Assembly: GCA_017853275.1 (NCBI GenBank) | Contig: JAFMJV010000008.1 | Coordinates: 20,530 to 84,529, forward strand | Direction of reading: 5' to 3' | Length of the DNA stretch: 64,000 bases | Origin: Chloroflexota bacterium | GTDB taxonomy: Bacteria > Chloroflexota > Limnocylindria > Limnocylindrales > CSP1-4 | Shown here: in pieces, positions 34,509-42,371 of the stretch | Layout of the letters: each line of letters begins with the position of its first letter | Numbering within the stretch: the stretch's first letter is position 1 | Notes under the pieces: model-generated | Databases searched by the model: none | What the model was told of the DNA's origin: nothing | Seen by the model: the letters and a program-made list of their open reading frames with translations, nothing else | Program-made: the position numbers and the translations under genes

Positions 34509-35759
34509 GTGACCCCATCGCTCGCGGATGCCGCCCGCCGGGCCGCCCGGCGCACCGGGACCCCGCTCCTGCTCACCGATCTCCCCCGCCTCGCCGCGGA
34601 CGCGGCGGCGGTCCGGGCCGCCTTCCCCGACCCGTGGCTCCGGCTCTACGCCCTGAAGGCGAACGGGCTCCCGGCGCTCACCGCCCGGCTCCCGGCGCTC
34701 GGGTTCGGTGCCACGGCGGTCTCGGCGGGTGAGCTCGCGCTCGCCGCCCGGGCCGGCTTCCCGCCCGGGCAGGTGGCCCTGGAGGGGATCGGCAAGGGGG
34801 AGGCCGAGCTGCGGGCCGTGGTCCGGGCAGCACGCATGGGGAGCCCGCTTCTCTGGACGAGCCTGGAGTCGGCGGAGGAGGCCGCCGCGCTGGCGCGCGT
34901 CGCGGAGCGGGCCGGCGTGCGCTGCGACGTCCTCGTCCGGGTCAACCCCGAGGTCGCCCCGGAGACCCATCGGGGGCTCGCCGTGGGAGCGGTCGCGAGC
35001 AAGTTCGGGATCCCGGCGGAGGAGCTGCCGGCGGTGGTGGAGGCGGGCGGCGGACCGGACGGGCCGCTCCGCTGGCGCGGGATCCACCTCCACGTGGGGT
35101 CCCAGCTGGGCGCGGTGGATGCGTGGCGGTCGGCCTTCCGCCTCGGGCTCCGGCTCCTCGCGCTGCGGCGCGCGGGCCTGCCCGACTTCGACACCCTGGA
35201 CGCAGGGTCCGGCTTCCCGGTGGCCTACGGCGAGCCCGGCTCGGTCCCGCCGCTCTCGGCCTTCGCGGCGGTCGCCGCGGAAGAGCTGGCGGGGATCGCG
35301 CCGGACGCGCGCCCGCGGCGCCTCGCGATCGAGCCGGGCCGCGCCGTCGTGGCGGCGAGCGGATGGCTCGTGGGGCGCGTCCTCCACGTGCGCGAGCGCG
35401 ACCCCCGGCTCGTGGTCATCGATGCCGGGATGACCGAGCTCATCCGTCCCGCGCTCTACGGAGCGGAGCATCCGATCGTGGCCCTCACGAGCCGGGGCGC
35501 ACCCGTGCCCGAAGGGGGCGGGGGCGAGCAGGTGCGGACCCGGGTGGACGGTCCGGTCTGCGAATCGACGGACCGGCTCGGTGAGGCGCTCCTGCCGCCC
35601 CTCGTCCGCGGCGACCTGGTCGCCATCGGGGTCGCGGGCGCCTACGGGACCGCGATGGCGAGCACCTACAACGGGCGTCCGCGACCGCCCGAGGTGGGCT
35701 GGGACGGATCCGGCCTCCACCTCCTGCGCGCCCGCGGACGCCGGTCGGCCCTCCCCTGA
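34509..35759 (+). CDS. lysA: diaminopimelate decarboxylase
   Basis: A 416-residue fold-type III PLP decarboxylase. The PLP lysine is in LYALKANGLPALTARL; other hallmarks are GIHLHVGSQLGAVDAW, DAGSGFPVAYGE, AIEPGRAVVA, the substrate-binding GPVCESTDRLGE, and VAGAYGTAMASTYNGRPRPPEV. It removes the D-centre carboxylate of meso-diaminopimelate to give L-lysine, the last step of lysine synthesis. The CEStD motif favours diaminopimelate over ornithine or arginine. No other lysine gene is adjacent. GTG 34509 is preferred over the upstream track start for the promoter reason given in that entry. Confidence 0.87.
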   Translation: MTPSLADAARRAARRTGTPLLLTDLPRLAADAAAVRAAFPDPWLRLYALKANGLPALTARLPALGFGATAVSAGELALAARAGFPPGQVALEGIGKGEAELRAVVRAARMGSPLLWTSLESAEEAAALARVAERAGVRCDVLVRVNPEVAPETHRGLAVGAVASKFGIPAEELPAVVEAGGGPDGPLRWRGIHLHVGSQLGAVDAWRSAFRLGLRLLALRRAGLPDFDTLDAGSGFPVAYGEPGSVPPLSAFAAVAAEELAGIAPDARPRRLAIEPGRAVVAASGWLVGRVLHVRERDPRLVVIDAGMTELIRPALYGAEHPIVALTSRGAPVPEGGGGEQVRTRVDGPVCESTDRLGEALLPPLVRGDLVAIGVAGAYGTAMASTYNGRPRPPEVGWDGSGLHLLRARGRRSALP

Positions 35760-35794
35760 GGGAGCGCGCCGGCGCATCGCCGTCCCCCGTGCGC

Positions 35795-35800
35795 TACCCT
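35795..35800 (+). promoter_or_regulatory. -10 box TACCCT, leaderless start of the TPM protein gene
   Basis: TACCCT is six bases before GTG 35807, which is followed at once by an in-frame ATG; no ribosome binding site is present. Confidence 0.55.
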
Positions 35801-35806
35801 GCGGAC

Positions 35807-38101
35807 GTGATGGCGACCCGCGCGCGACGATCGCGCTCCGGACCCGTGCTGCGCCTCCTCGGGGTGTGGCTCGTCCTCCTGATGACCACGCTCGGCCAGG
35901 CCGCGCTGGCGGCCGGCCCGCCCTTCCCGGACCGGGAGGTCGGTTCCGGTGCGCATGTCGTGGACGAGGCGGAGGTCCTCCCCAGGGCGGCGCGCAGCGC
36001 GCTCGATGAGGGGCTGCGCGCGCTCCTCGAGAAGTCGGGGGTCGATCTCGTCGTCTTCCTCCAGGTGAAGCCCTCGGCGAAGGGGATCGAGGACGCCACC
36101 GAGGATGCCCGCGCGCTCCTCGACCAGTGGGGCGTGGGAGGCGAGGATGGCAACGGCGCCGTCCTCCTGCTGGACTTCGACAAGCGGAAGCAGGCCGCCT
36201 GGTCGGGCATCGCGGGTGGGACCGCGCTCGTGGACCGGGTGGGGCAGCAGTCGCTCGAGACGACGGTCGCGGATACGGTGGACCCGTCGCTCGCGGTGGG
36301 GGCCTGGCAGACGGCGGTCACCCAGGGTGTCGTGGCGTTGACCGCGCTCGCCACCGGCGGGCCGATCGTGGGCCCCGAAGAGCCGGGAGCGACCCCCGCC
36401 CCCGGGGCGACCGCCCGCCCGCGGACGACCCCCGTGCCGGGCACGACCCCCCTCCCCCTCGGGCCGAGCGACAAGGACCCCGTCCCGCCGCCGGGCCCCC
36501 CGTTCCCGGACCCGGTCCCCGGCGTCACCGTGCACGACTATGCGCACGTCCTGGACAAGGAGACGGAGACCTTCCTCGCCGAGATCGCCTGGGGGATCGA
36601 GGAGCGCACGGGCGCGGAGGTCGCGATCGTCACCCAGCTGAAGCCCTCCGCGGACACACCCGCGGAGGCGGAGGCGGACGCGATCGCGCTCATGGACCAG
36701 TGGGGCGTCGGCCGCGCGGGCTTCGATGACGGCCTCGTCATCCTCCTCGACCTGGACGAGAGCCGGTGCCACGGCCAGGTCCAGCTCTACGCCGGGCCCG
36801 GCTTCCGCGAGACCTTCCTCACGAACGAGGACCGGGATGCCCTCTACCGCGAGGTGATGTTCCCCTCCCTCGCCGCCTGTGACCTGCGCACCGCGCTCAT
36901 CGATGCGATGACCCGGATCGACCTCGCCGCGACCCCCGAGCGCGCCCGCACCCTCCAGGTGACGCGCCAGGTGGATGCGGTGACCGGTCTCGTCCTCACG
37001 CCGCTCCTCGTGCTCGGCCTCATCGGCTGGGCCGCCTGGAGCTGGCTCCGCTACGGCCGCGACCCGGAGGTGGCGGACGACCCGTCCGTCCTCATGGCCG
37101 CCCCGCCGCCCGGCCTCTCACCCGCAGCCGCCACGGTGATCGCCGCCGGGCGCGCCGTCCCCGCCGGGATGACGAGCGCGATCGTCGACCTCGCCGCGCG
37201 GGGCGAGCTGCGCATCGACGTCCCCGAGGGCTCCACGGAGGCCGCCCTCGAGCTCCTGGCACCGGATGGCCGGGATCCGCGCGTGGTGCGCAGCCGGCGC
37301 ATCCCGCTCGGGCCGGCCGAGAGTTGGCTCCTGGAGCGGATCCGGGAGATCGCCGGACCGGGTGGACGCCTGGAAGGAAGCGGCCTCAAGCGGCTTGGCG
37401 CGGAGCGTGAGGGCTTCGATGACCGGCTCGAGCATCACGTGGCGAGCGAGGGCTGGTTCGCCGAGCCGCCGGAGCTCGCGGTCGAGCGCTGGCAGCGGCG
37501 CGGTGGGGCCGTCGTGCTCCTCGGCGTCGCCGCGATCATCCTCGCCGACCACCTGCCGAGCACCGGGGTGCTGATGGCCGGCTGGGGCGGCATCGTGAGC
37601 GGGATCGCGCTCATCGCGATCGGCCGGGCGATGCCCCAGCGCACGCTCCAGGGTGCGCGCACGAACGCCTGGCTCGCGGCCTACCGCCGGACGCTCCGCC
37701 TGACGATGGAGCAGTCCCGGACGATGGACCAGGTGATCGCCTCGCACGCGGTCCCGTGGCTGGAGACACCGGACCAGGCCGCGGTCTGGGCGCACGCGCT
37801 CGGGCTCCAGGACGAGCTGGACGCGATCCTCGAGCGGAGCGTCGCGCTCGCCCGGGATCAGCGGTCGGGGACCGGGATCTGGTTCCCGGACTGGTACGGG
37901 GCCGCGGGCGCCGCCGCCGGGATCACGGGCTCCGGGACGGGGAGCAGCCCGACGATCGGCTCCTTCCCGAGCTTCGCCGCGATGGGCGCCGTCCTGGCGA
38001 CCGTGGGGAGCGCGGTGGGCGGATCGGGGGGCGGCGCCTCGGGCGGCTTCTCCGGCGGGTCCAGCGGTGGCGGTGGCGGTGGCGCGGGCGGTGGCTTCTA
38101 G
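35807..38101 (+). CDS. membrane protein with two TPM domains and a Gly-rich tail
   Basis: About 764 residues. After a signal-like segment (VLRLLGVWLVLLMTTLGQAALA) come two TPM domains in tandem. The first has HVVDEAEVLPRAARSALDEGL, VVFLQVKPSA and DQWGVGGEDGNGAVLLLDF; the second has YAHVLDKETETFLAEIAWGIEERTGAEVAIVTQLKPSA and DQWGVGRAGFDDGLVILLDL. A membrane helix (LVLTPLLVLGLIGWAAWSWL), a DUF2207-like cytoplasmic part, a second hydrophobic pair, and a tail GGGASGGFSGGSSGGGGGGAGGGF follow. One TPM is normal for the YgcG family; the linker between the two is Pro/Thr rich. The function of this class is poorly known (envelope repair and photosystem relatives). Confidence 0.85.
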   Translation: MMATRARRSRSGPVLRLLGVWLVLLMTTLGQAALAAGPPFPDREVGSGAHVVDEAEVLPRAARSALDEGLRALLEKSGVDLVVFLQVKPSAKGIEDATEDARALLDQWGVGGEDGNGAVLLLDFDKRKQAAWSGIAGGTALVDRVGQQSLETTVADTVDPSLAVGAWQTAVTQGVVALTALATGGPIVGPEEPGATPAPGATARPRTTPVPGTTPLPLGPSDKDPVPPPGPPFPDPVPGVTVHDYAHVLDKETETFLAEIAWGIEERTGAEVAIVTQLKPSADTPAEAEADAIALMDQWGVGRAGFDDGLVILLDLDESRCHGQVQLYAGPGFRETFLTNEDRDALYREVMFPSLAACDLRTALIDAMTRIDLAATPERARTLQVTRQVDAVTGLVLTPLLVLGLIGWAAWSWLRYGRDPEVADDPSVLMAAPPPGLSPAAATVIAAGRAVPAGMTSAIVDLAARGELRIDVPEGSTEAALELLAPDGRDPRVVRSRRIPLGPAESWLLERIREIAGPGGRLEGSGLKRLGAEREGFDDRLEHHVASEGWFAEPPELAVERWQRRGGAVVLLGVAAIILADHLPSTGVLMAGWGGIVSGIALIAIGRAMPQRTLQGARTNAWLAAYRRTLRLTMEQSRTMDQVIASHAVPWLETPDQAAVWAHALGLQDELDAILERSVALARDQRSGTGIWFPDWYGAAGAAAGITGSGTGSSPTIGSFPSFAAMGAVLATVGSAVGGSGGGASGGFSGGSSGGGGGGAGGGF

Positions 38102-38159
38102 CGCCACGGGCGGGATCGCGCAGCGGACCCCGGCGAGGACGACTTCCGGCCCCCTCGCC

Positions 38160-38165
38160 TAGACT
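38160..38165 (+). promoter_or_regulatory. -10 box TAGACT, leaderless start
   Basis: TAGACT lies exactly six bases before the ATG at 38172, with no ribosome binding site. Confidence 0.6.
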
Positions 38166-38171
38166 GACGGC

Positions 38172-38504
38172 ATGGGTGCTGCCGAGACGATGGAAGACTT
38201 CTTCATGCGCCTCAACGCGGGCGACCGGAGCGGAGCCGTGCGGCTCCTCGCGGAGACCGCGGAGATGCGTGTCCACGTCCAGGGGAGCAGCCGGCTCCTC
38301 AAGGGATCGGAGCAGGTGGGAGGCTGGTTCCTCCGCGCGGACGCCGGCCTGCGGATGATCCCGGGCGAGGTCCGCGAGACGGGGAACACGTACGAGGCGG
38401 ATCTCGTCGTCGTCCGCCCGGGTGCTCCCTCCCAGCATCTCGATGCGCTCTTCCGCATCGAGGCCGGGAAGATCGTCGCGATCAACCTCACGCCGCGGCG
38501 CTGA
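38172..38504 (+). CDS. NTF2-like/SnoaL-type small protein
   Basis: A 110-residue single-domain protein. MEDFFMRLNAGDRSGAVRLLAETAEMRVHV is a typical NTF2-like opening (helix, then the D/E-rich first strand), LLKGSEQVGGWF fits the second helix, and GNTYEADLVVVRPGAPSQHLDALFRIEAGKIVAINLTP gives the curved sheet with the closing strand. Such proteins are often small-molecule binding or isomerase-like; nothing in the sequence identifies a ligand. It stands alone, convergent with the LysM protein gene. Start fixed by the leaderless promoter. Confidence 0.75.
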   Translation: MGAAETMEDFFMRLNAGDRSGAVRLLAETAEMRVHVQGSSRLLKGSEQVGGWFLRADAGLRMIPGEVRETGNTYEADLVVVRPGAPSQHLDALFRIEAGKIVAINLTPRR

Positions 38505-38534
38505 GGACGGGGCGCGCGCGGCCCCCCGGCGCGA

Positions 38535-39929
38535 CTACCCGTCGCTTCCGCGGGCGGGCTTGCGGCAGACGTAGTCCGCGGGCGGGATCGTGATCACCGT
38601 CCCGTACATCAGGTAGTCCGGGTTCCGGCGCAGCTCCGGGTTGATGCAGATGAGGAGCTGGAGCTCCACCCCGTAGAGCCGCGCGATATCCAGGAGCGTG
38701 TCGCCCCGCTTCACCCGGTAGGTCTGGAGCTCCTCCCCCGGATCGAGGCTGGGTACCGCCGTGGGCGCGGCCGTGGCCGCGGCATCCGCGGAGGGGACGG
38801 GGCTCGGGGATGCGACGACCGGCGTCGCCCCACCCCCGGCGAGGAAGCCCGGGAGGAGGAAGAGGAGGACCGCGGCGAGGAGGAGGATCGCGGCGCCGAT
38901 GGCCACGGGGGGCACGATCGGCGGCAGGGCATCCATCCGCCCGGGGCGGGGGACGGCCGCCGCGTGGGGGCGGTTCCACTCTCCCGATCCGGCCGAGCGG
39001 CCGGGCCCGCGCGCGGGAGCACGGAGCGAGATCGGGTTGCGGATCTCGAAGGGGAGGCGGCCGCGGCCGTTCCCGCGGCTCGCGAGCTCGGCGGCCAGAT
39101 CCGGCGGCAGCGACGGGCCGGCAGGGGCCGGGACCGGTGCGGGCGCCATGCGGGGAGCGCGGCCCGCGGGCGACCGGTCCGGCTCCGTGCTGAGCTCCGC
39201 GTCCGCGGGCAGGTCGTCCTCCGCCAGACCGCCGATCGTCCCGGCGCCGGTCTCGAGCTCGTCCGCGTCGACGGCCGTGGGCGCATCGGGCGGCTCCGGC
39301 CGCTCGCGGCTGAGGAGCGTAGCGAACCAGCCCGGCGCAGGGACCGGGACGTCGTCCTCCGCGTCCGCCGGACGGCGCTGCGGCCGGGGGGCGACGGGGG
39401 GCGCGATCGGCTCCGCGGGACGGCGGCCGGCGAAGGTGCCGGGGAGCGGCTCGCTCCGCTCGCCCGGCGGGCTCCAGGGCAGGTCGGCCGGACGGGACGG
39501 CCGGGTCTCGGTGGCCGGCGCCGTCGCCGGGAGATCGGCGGCAGGGACGTCCGCCGTGGAGCGCAGCTCGGGACGATCGACCCAGGGAGGCGGGGCGGCC
39601 CAGTCGTAGGGGGTCTCGGTGGCAGGCCCGGCGCCCGCGGCAGCCTCGTCCGCAGGCCGGTCGAACCCGTCATCGATCGGGGGGAGCGCCTCGGGGACGG
39701 GCGGTGCGGCAGCGCGCGCCGCCCAGGCGAGGAAGACGGAGCAGGTGGCGAAGGTCGGCCCGAGGCACCACGTGGTCTGCCACGAGAGCGAGGGCGGGAG
39801 CGGCTGCTCCTGCGCATAGCAACGGTGGCGCGGGTCCGGCGCGGTCTGACGCCGGTCGCGGTCCACGTCCAGCGCGAGGAAGGGACACGCTCCGGCGGCC
39901 GCCCCGGCGGTGGGGGCCCGATCGCTCAT
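38535..39929 (-). CDS. membrane-anchored LysM protein with Cys-containing N-terminal domain
   Basis: A 464-residue protein. The N-terminal domain (about 1-75) carries four cysteines in CPFLALDVDRD, HRCYAQE and TTWCLGPTFATCSVF, arranged like a small metal or Fe-S site. A long low-complexity Pro/Ala-rich region follows, then one membrane helix (VAIGAAILLLAAVLLFLLPGF) and a C-terminal LysM domain (QTYRVKRGDTLLDIARLYGVELQLLICINPELRRNPDYLMYGTVITIP). LysM binds peptidoglycan sugars. The topology (soluble Cys domain inside, LysM outside) suggests a link between cytoplasm and cell wall; the function of the Cys domain is unknown. TATCAT lies six bases before the ATG. Confidence 0.8.
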   Translation of the reverse strand: MSDRAPTAGAAAGACPFLALDVDRDRRQTAPDPRHRCYAQEQPLPPSLSWQTTWCLGPTFATCSVFLAWAARAAAPPVPEALPPIDDGFDRPADEAAAGAGPATETPYDWAAPPPWVDRPELRSTADVPAADLPATAPATETRPSRPADLPWSPPGERSEPLPGTFAGRRPAEPIAPPVAPRPQRRPADAEDDVPVPAPGWFATLLSRERPEPPDAPTAVDADELETGAGTIGGLAEDDLPADAELSTEPDRSPAGRAPRMAPAPVPAPAGPSLPPDLAAELASRGNGRGRLPFEIRNPISLRAPARGPGRSAGSGEWNRPHAAAVPRPGRMDALPPIVPPVAIGAAILLLAAVLLFLLPGFLAGGGATPVVASPSPVPSADAAATAAPTAVPSLDPGEELQTYRVKRGDTLLDIARLYGVELQLLICINPELRRNPDYLMYGTVITIPPADYVCRKPARGSDG

Positions 39930-39935
39930 CGGGCG

Positions 39936-39941
39936 ATGATA
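39936..39941 (-). promoter_or_regulatory. -10 box TATCAT, leaderless start of the LysM gene
   Basis: TATCAT on the minus strand lies exactly six bases before the ATG at 39929; no Shine-Dalgarno sequence is present. Confidence 0.55.
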
Positions 39942-39993
39942 GGCCGGGGGGGCCGGGGACGCCGGTGGGCGCCCCGGCCGGTCCGGGTGCGGC

Positions 39994-41280
39994 TCAGAGA
40001 GCGGCGCCGTCCGGGTCGATCTGCTGCTCGGGGCCCGGCTGGAAGATCATCCCGGCCGCGACCGTGTCCGAGGTGGCCTCATCGATGAGGATGAAGCCGC
40101 CGGTTGTCCGGCTGTCCCGGTACTCGTCCAGCATGAGCGGGGAGCTGACGCGGATCCGGACCCGGCCGATCTCGTTGAGCGCGAGCTCGGAGACGCCCTC
40201 CTGGCGGTGGAGCGTGTTCACGTCGATCCGGTAGCGCAGGTCCTCGACGATCGCCTTGACGGTCTTCGTGGTGTGCTTCAGCCAGTAGCGGGCGCCCGGC
40301 TTCATCGGCTGGTCGTTCATCCAGCAGACCATCGCGCCCAGCTCCTGGGCCACGGTGGGCTGGTTGTGCGGCCGGCAGAGCATGTCGCCACGGCCGATGT
40401 CGATGTCATCCTCGAGCTCGATCGTGACGGACATCGGGGGGGCGGCCGCATCCACCGGGCCATCCAGGGTGGAGATCCGGGAGATCCGGGAGCGCTTGCC
40501 GGACGGGAGGGCGACGATGTCATCCCCCGTCTTGAAGACGCCCGCCGCGACCTGGCCCGCGTAGCCGCGGAAGTCGTGGTGCGCGTCCGACTGCGGCCGG
40601 ATCACCCACTGGACGGGGAAGCGGGCGTCGATGAGGTTCCGGTCCCCGCCGATGTAGACGTGCTCCAGGTGGTAGAGGAGCGACGGCCCCTGGTACCAGG
40701 GCATGGAGATCGAGCGCTGGACGACGTTGTCCCCGTGGAGCGCGGAGATCGGGATGAACTGGATGTCGTGGACGGCGAGCTTCTCGGCCCAGGCGGAGAA
40801 CTCGTCCTGGATCCGCTCGAAGACGGCCTCGTCATAGCCCACGAGATCCATCTTGTTCACGGCCACCACGAGGTGCGGGATGCCGAGAAGGCTGGCGATG
40901 AAGGCGTGGCGGCGCGACTGCTCGAGGACGCCGTTCCGGGCGTCGATGAGGATGATCGCGAGGTCCGAGGTGCTCGCCCCGGTGACCATGTTCCGCGTGT
41001 ACTGGATGTGGCCGGGGGTGTCCGCGATGATGAACTTGCGGCGCGGCGTCGCGAAGTAGCGGTAGGCGACGTCGATCGTGATCCCCTGCTCCCGCTCGGC
41101 GCGCAGGCCGTCCGTGAGGAGCGCGAGGTCCACCTGGTTGTAGCCGCGCCGGCGGCTCGTCTGCTCGATCGCGGCGAGCTGGTCCTCGAAGATCCCCTTG
41201 GAATCGTAGAGAAGCCGCCCGATCAGGGTGCTCTTGCCGTCATCGACGGAGCCGGCCGTGGAGAAGCGGAGAAGGTCCAT
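39994..41280 (-). CDS. cysN: sulfate adenylyltransferase subunit 1 (GTPase)
   Basis: A 428-residue EF-Tu-like GTPase. G1 is FSTAGSVDDGKSTLIGRLLYDSKGIF, G3 is IADTPGHIQYTRNM, G4 is VVAVNKMDLV. It drives CysD-catalysed formation of adenosine 5'-phosphosulfate from ATP and sulfate. Its length equals CysN alone; there is no C-terminal APS kinase (CysC) fusion, and neither CysC nor CysH occurs in the window, so the next step is encoded elsewhere. It follows cysD by two bases, with GAGGGG before the ATG, so the pair is one operon. Confidence 0.95.
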   Translation of the reverse strand: MDLLRFSTAGSVDDGKSTLIGRLLYDSKGIFEDQLAAIEQTSRRRGYNQVDLALLTDGLRAEREQGITIDVAYRYFATPRRKFIIADTPGHIQYTRNMVTGASTSDLAIILIDARNGVLEQSRRHAFIASLLGIPHLVVAVNKMDLVGYDEAVFERIQDEFSAWAEKLAVHDIQFIPISALHGDNVVQRSISMPWYQGPSLLYHLEHVYIGGDRNLIDARFPVQWVIRPQSDAHHDFRGYAGQVAAGVFKTGDDIVALPSGKRSRISRISTLDGPVDAAAPPMSVTIELEDDIDIGRGDMLCRPHNQPTVAQELGAMVCWMNDQPMKPGARYWLKHTTKTVKAIVEDLRYRIDVNTLHRQEGVSELALNEIGRVRIRVSSPLMLDEYRDSRTTGGFILIDEATSDTVAAGMIFQPGPEQQIDPDGAAL

Positions 41281-41282
41281 GC

Positions 41283-42218
41283 CTAGAAGTACCCCTCGCG
41301 CTTCCGGTCTTCCATCGAGGTCTCGCTGAAGGCGTCATCCGCCCGCGTGGCGCCGCGCTCCGTGATCCGGGCCGCGGCGACCTCCGCGATGATGTCTGCC
41401 ACGTTGGCGGCGGGCGAGGCGACCGCGCCGGTGCAGGTCATGTCACCGACCGTCCGGTAGCGCACGACCATCTGCTTGGCCTCCTCGTTCTCGGCGCGCT
41501 CGAGGAAGGGGTTCGTGGCGAGCCACATCCCACCGCGGCGGAAGACCTCGCGCTCGTGGGCGTAGTAGATCGAGGGGACCTCGATCCGCTCGCGCTCGAT
41601 GTACTGCCAGACGTCCATCTCCGTCCAGTTCGAGATGGGGAAGACGCGCATGTGCTGGCCGCGCCGGATCCGGCCGTTGTAGAGGCTCCACAGCTCGGGA
41701 CGCTGGGCGCGCGGCTCCCACTGGCCGAACTCGTCCCGGAGGGAGAAGACGCGCTCCTTGGCGCGGGCCTTCTCCTCGTCCCGGCGGGCGCCGCCGAAGA
41801 CGGCATCGAAGCCGTTCTCCTGGATCGCATCGAGGAGAGTGGTGGTCTGGAGGCGGTTGCGGGAGGGGTTCCCGGGCTCCTCGCGGACGCGGCCCTTGTC
41901 GATCGATTCCTGGACGGAGGCGACGATCAGCCGCTCACCGAGCTCCGCGACGCGCCGGTCCCGGTAGTCCAGGACCTCCGGGAAGTTGTGCCCGGTATCC
42001 ACGTGCATGAGCGGGAACGGGAAGCGCGCGGGACGGAAGGCCTTCTCCGCGATCCGGAGCATGACGATCGAATCCTTGCCGCCGGAGAAGAGGAGGACGG
42101 GCCGCTCGAACTCCGCGGCGACCTCGCGCATGATGAAGACCGATTCGGCCTCCAGCGCATCGAGGTGGGAGAGGCGGCGCCGAAGCGAGCTCGCGGTGAC
42201 CTGGGTGGCGTCGAGCAT
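41283..42218 (-). CDS. cysD: sulfate adenylyltransferase subunit 2
   Basis: A 311-residue ATP pyrophosphatase-type protein: LSHLDALEAESVFIMREVAAEFERPVLLFSGGKDSIVML (PP-loop GGKDS), FPLMHVDTGHNFPEVLDYRD, FDAVFGGARRDEEKARAKERVFSLRDEFGQW, RVFPISNWTEMDVWQYI, ending MEDRKREGYF. All are diagnostic for CysD. ATG 42218 is used because CysD relatives begin a few residues before LSHL. The alternative ATG 42287 lies inside the sulfur operator and has no ribosome binding site; the track frame at 42758 is antisense to the permease gene. With CysN it makes APS from sulfate. Confidence 0.93.
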   Translation of the reverse strand: MLDATQVTASSLRRRLSHLDALEAESVFIMREVAAEFERPVLLFSGGKDSIVMLRIAEKAFRPARFPFPLMHVDTGHNFPEVLDYRDRRVAELGERLIVASVQESIDKGRVREEPGNPSRNRLQTTTLLDAIQENGFDAVFGGARRDEEKARAKERVFSLRDEFGQWEPRAQRPELWSLYNGRIRRGQHMRVFPISNWTEMDVWQYIERERIEVPSIYYAHEREVFRRGGMWLATNPFLERAENEEAKQMVVRYRTVGDMTCTGAVASPAANVADIIAEVAAARITERGATRADDAFSETSMEDRKREGYF

Positions 42219-42275
42219 GCGGTCTGCGGAGTCCTCGTGGAGCCGGCCGTCGGGCCGGCCTCGGGCTTTGGCGCG

Positions 42276-42306
42276 GGTATTTCCCATCGTCGCGATAGGA
42301 GATATC
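42276..42306. promoter_or_regulatory. sulfur-locus operator, copy A (cysD / TSUP permease)
   Basis: GGTATTTCCCATCG, three bases, then CGATAGGAGATATC: two 14-base half sites forming an imperfect palindrome. The same 31-bp layout with N3 spacer occurs at 44284-44314 and 48173-48203. It lies between divergent cysD and the first TSUP permease gene, downstream of the TATACT box of cysD, where a bound protein could block transcription. Confidence 0.65.
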
Positions 42307-42326
42307 GGAGCGCCTCTGTCCGGCGT

Positions 42327-42332
42327 AGTATA
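42327..42332 (-). promoter_or_regulatory. -10 box TATACT of cysDN
   Basis: TATACT on the minus strand is the closest match to a consensus -10 in the window, about 110 bases before ATG 42218. The overlapping plus-strand sequence TAGTAT could serve the divergent permease. No convincing -35 was found. Confidence 0.45.
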
Positions 42333-42371
42333 CCGGCCGTGCCGGTCCGGCCACGCCACGGAGGTCCACGC

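Noticed and set aside
42276-42306. ATG at 42287 as the cysD start
   Set aside because: It lies within the operator, has no ribosome binding site, and would add 23 residues not expected for CysD; ATG 42218 fits the family better, though the longer form is not excluded.
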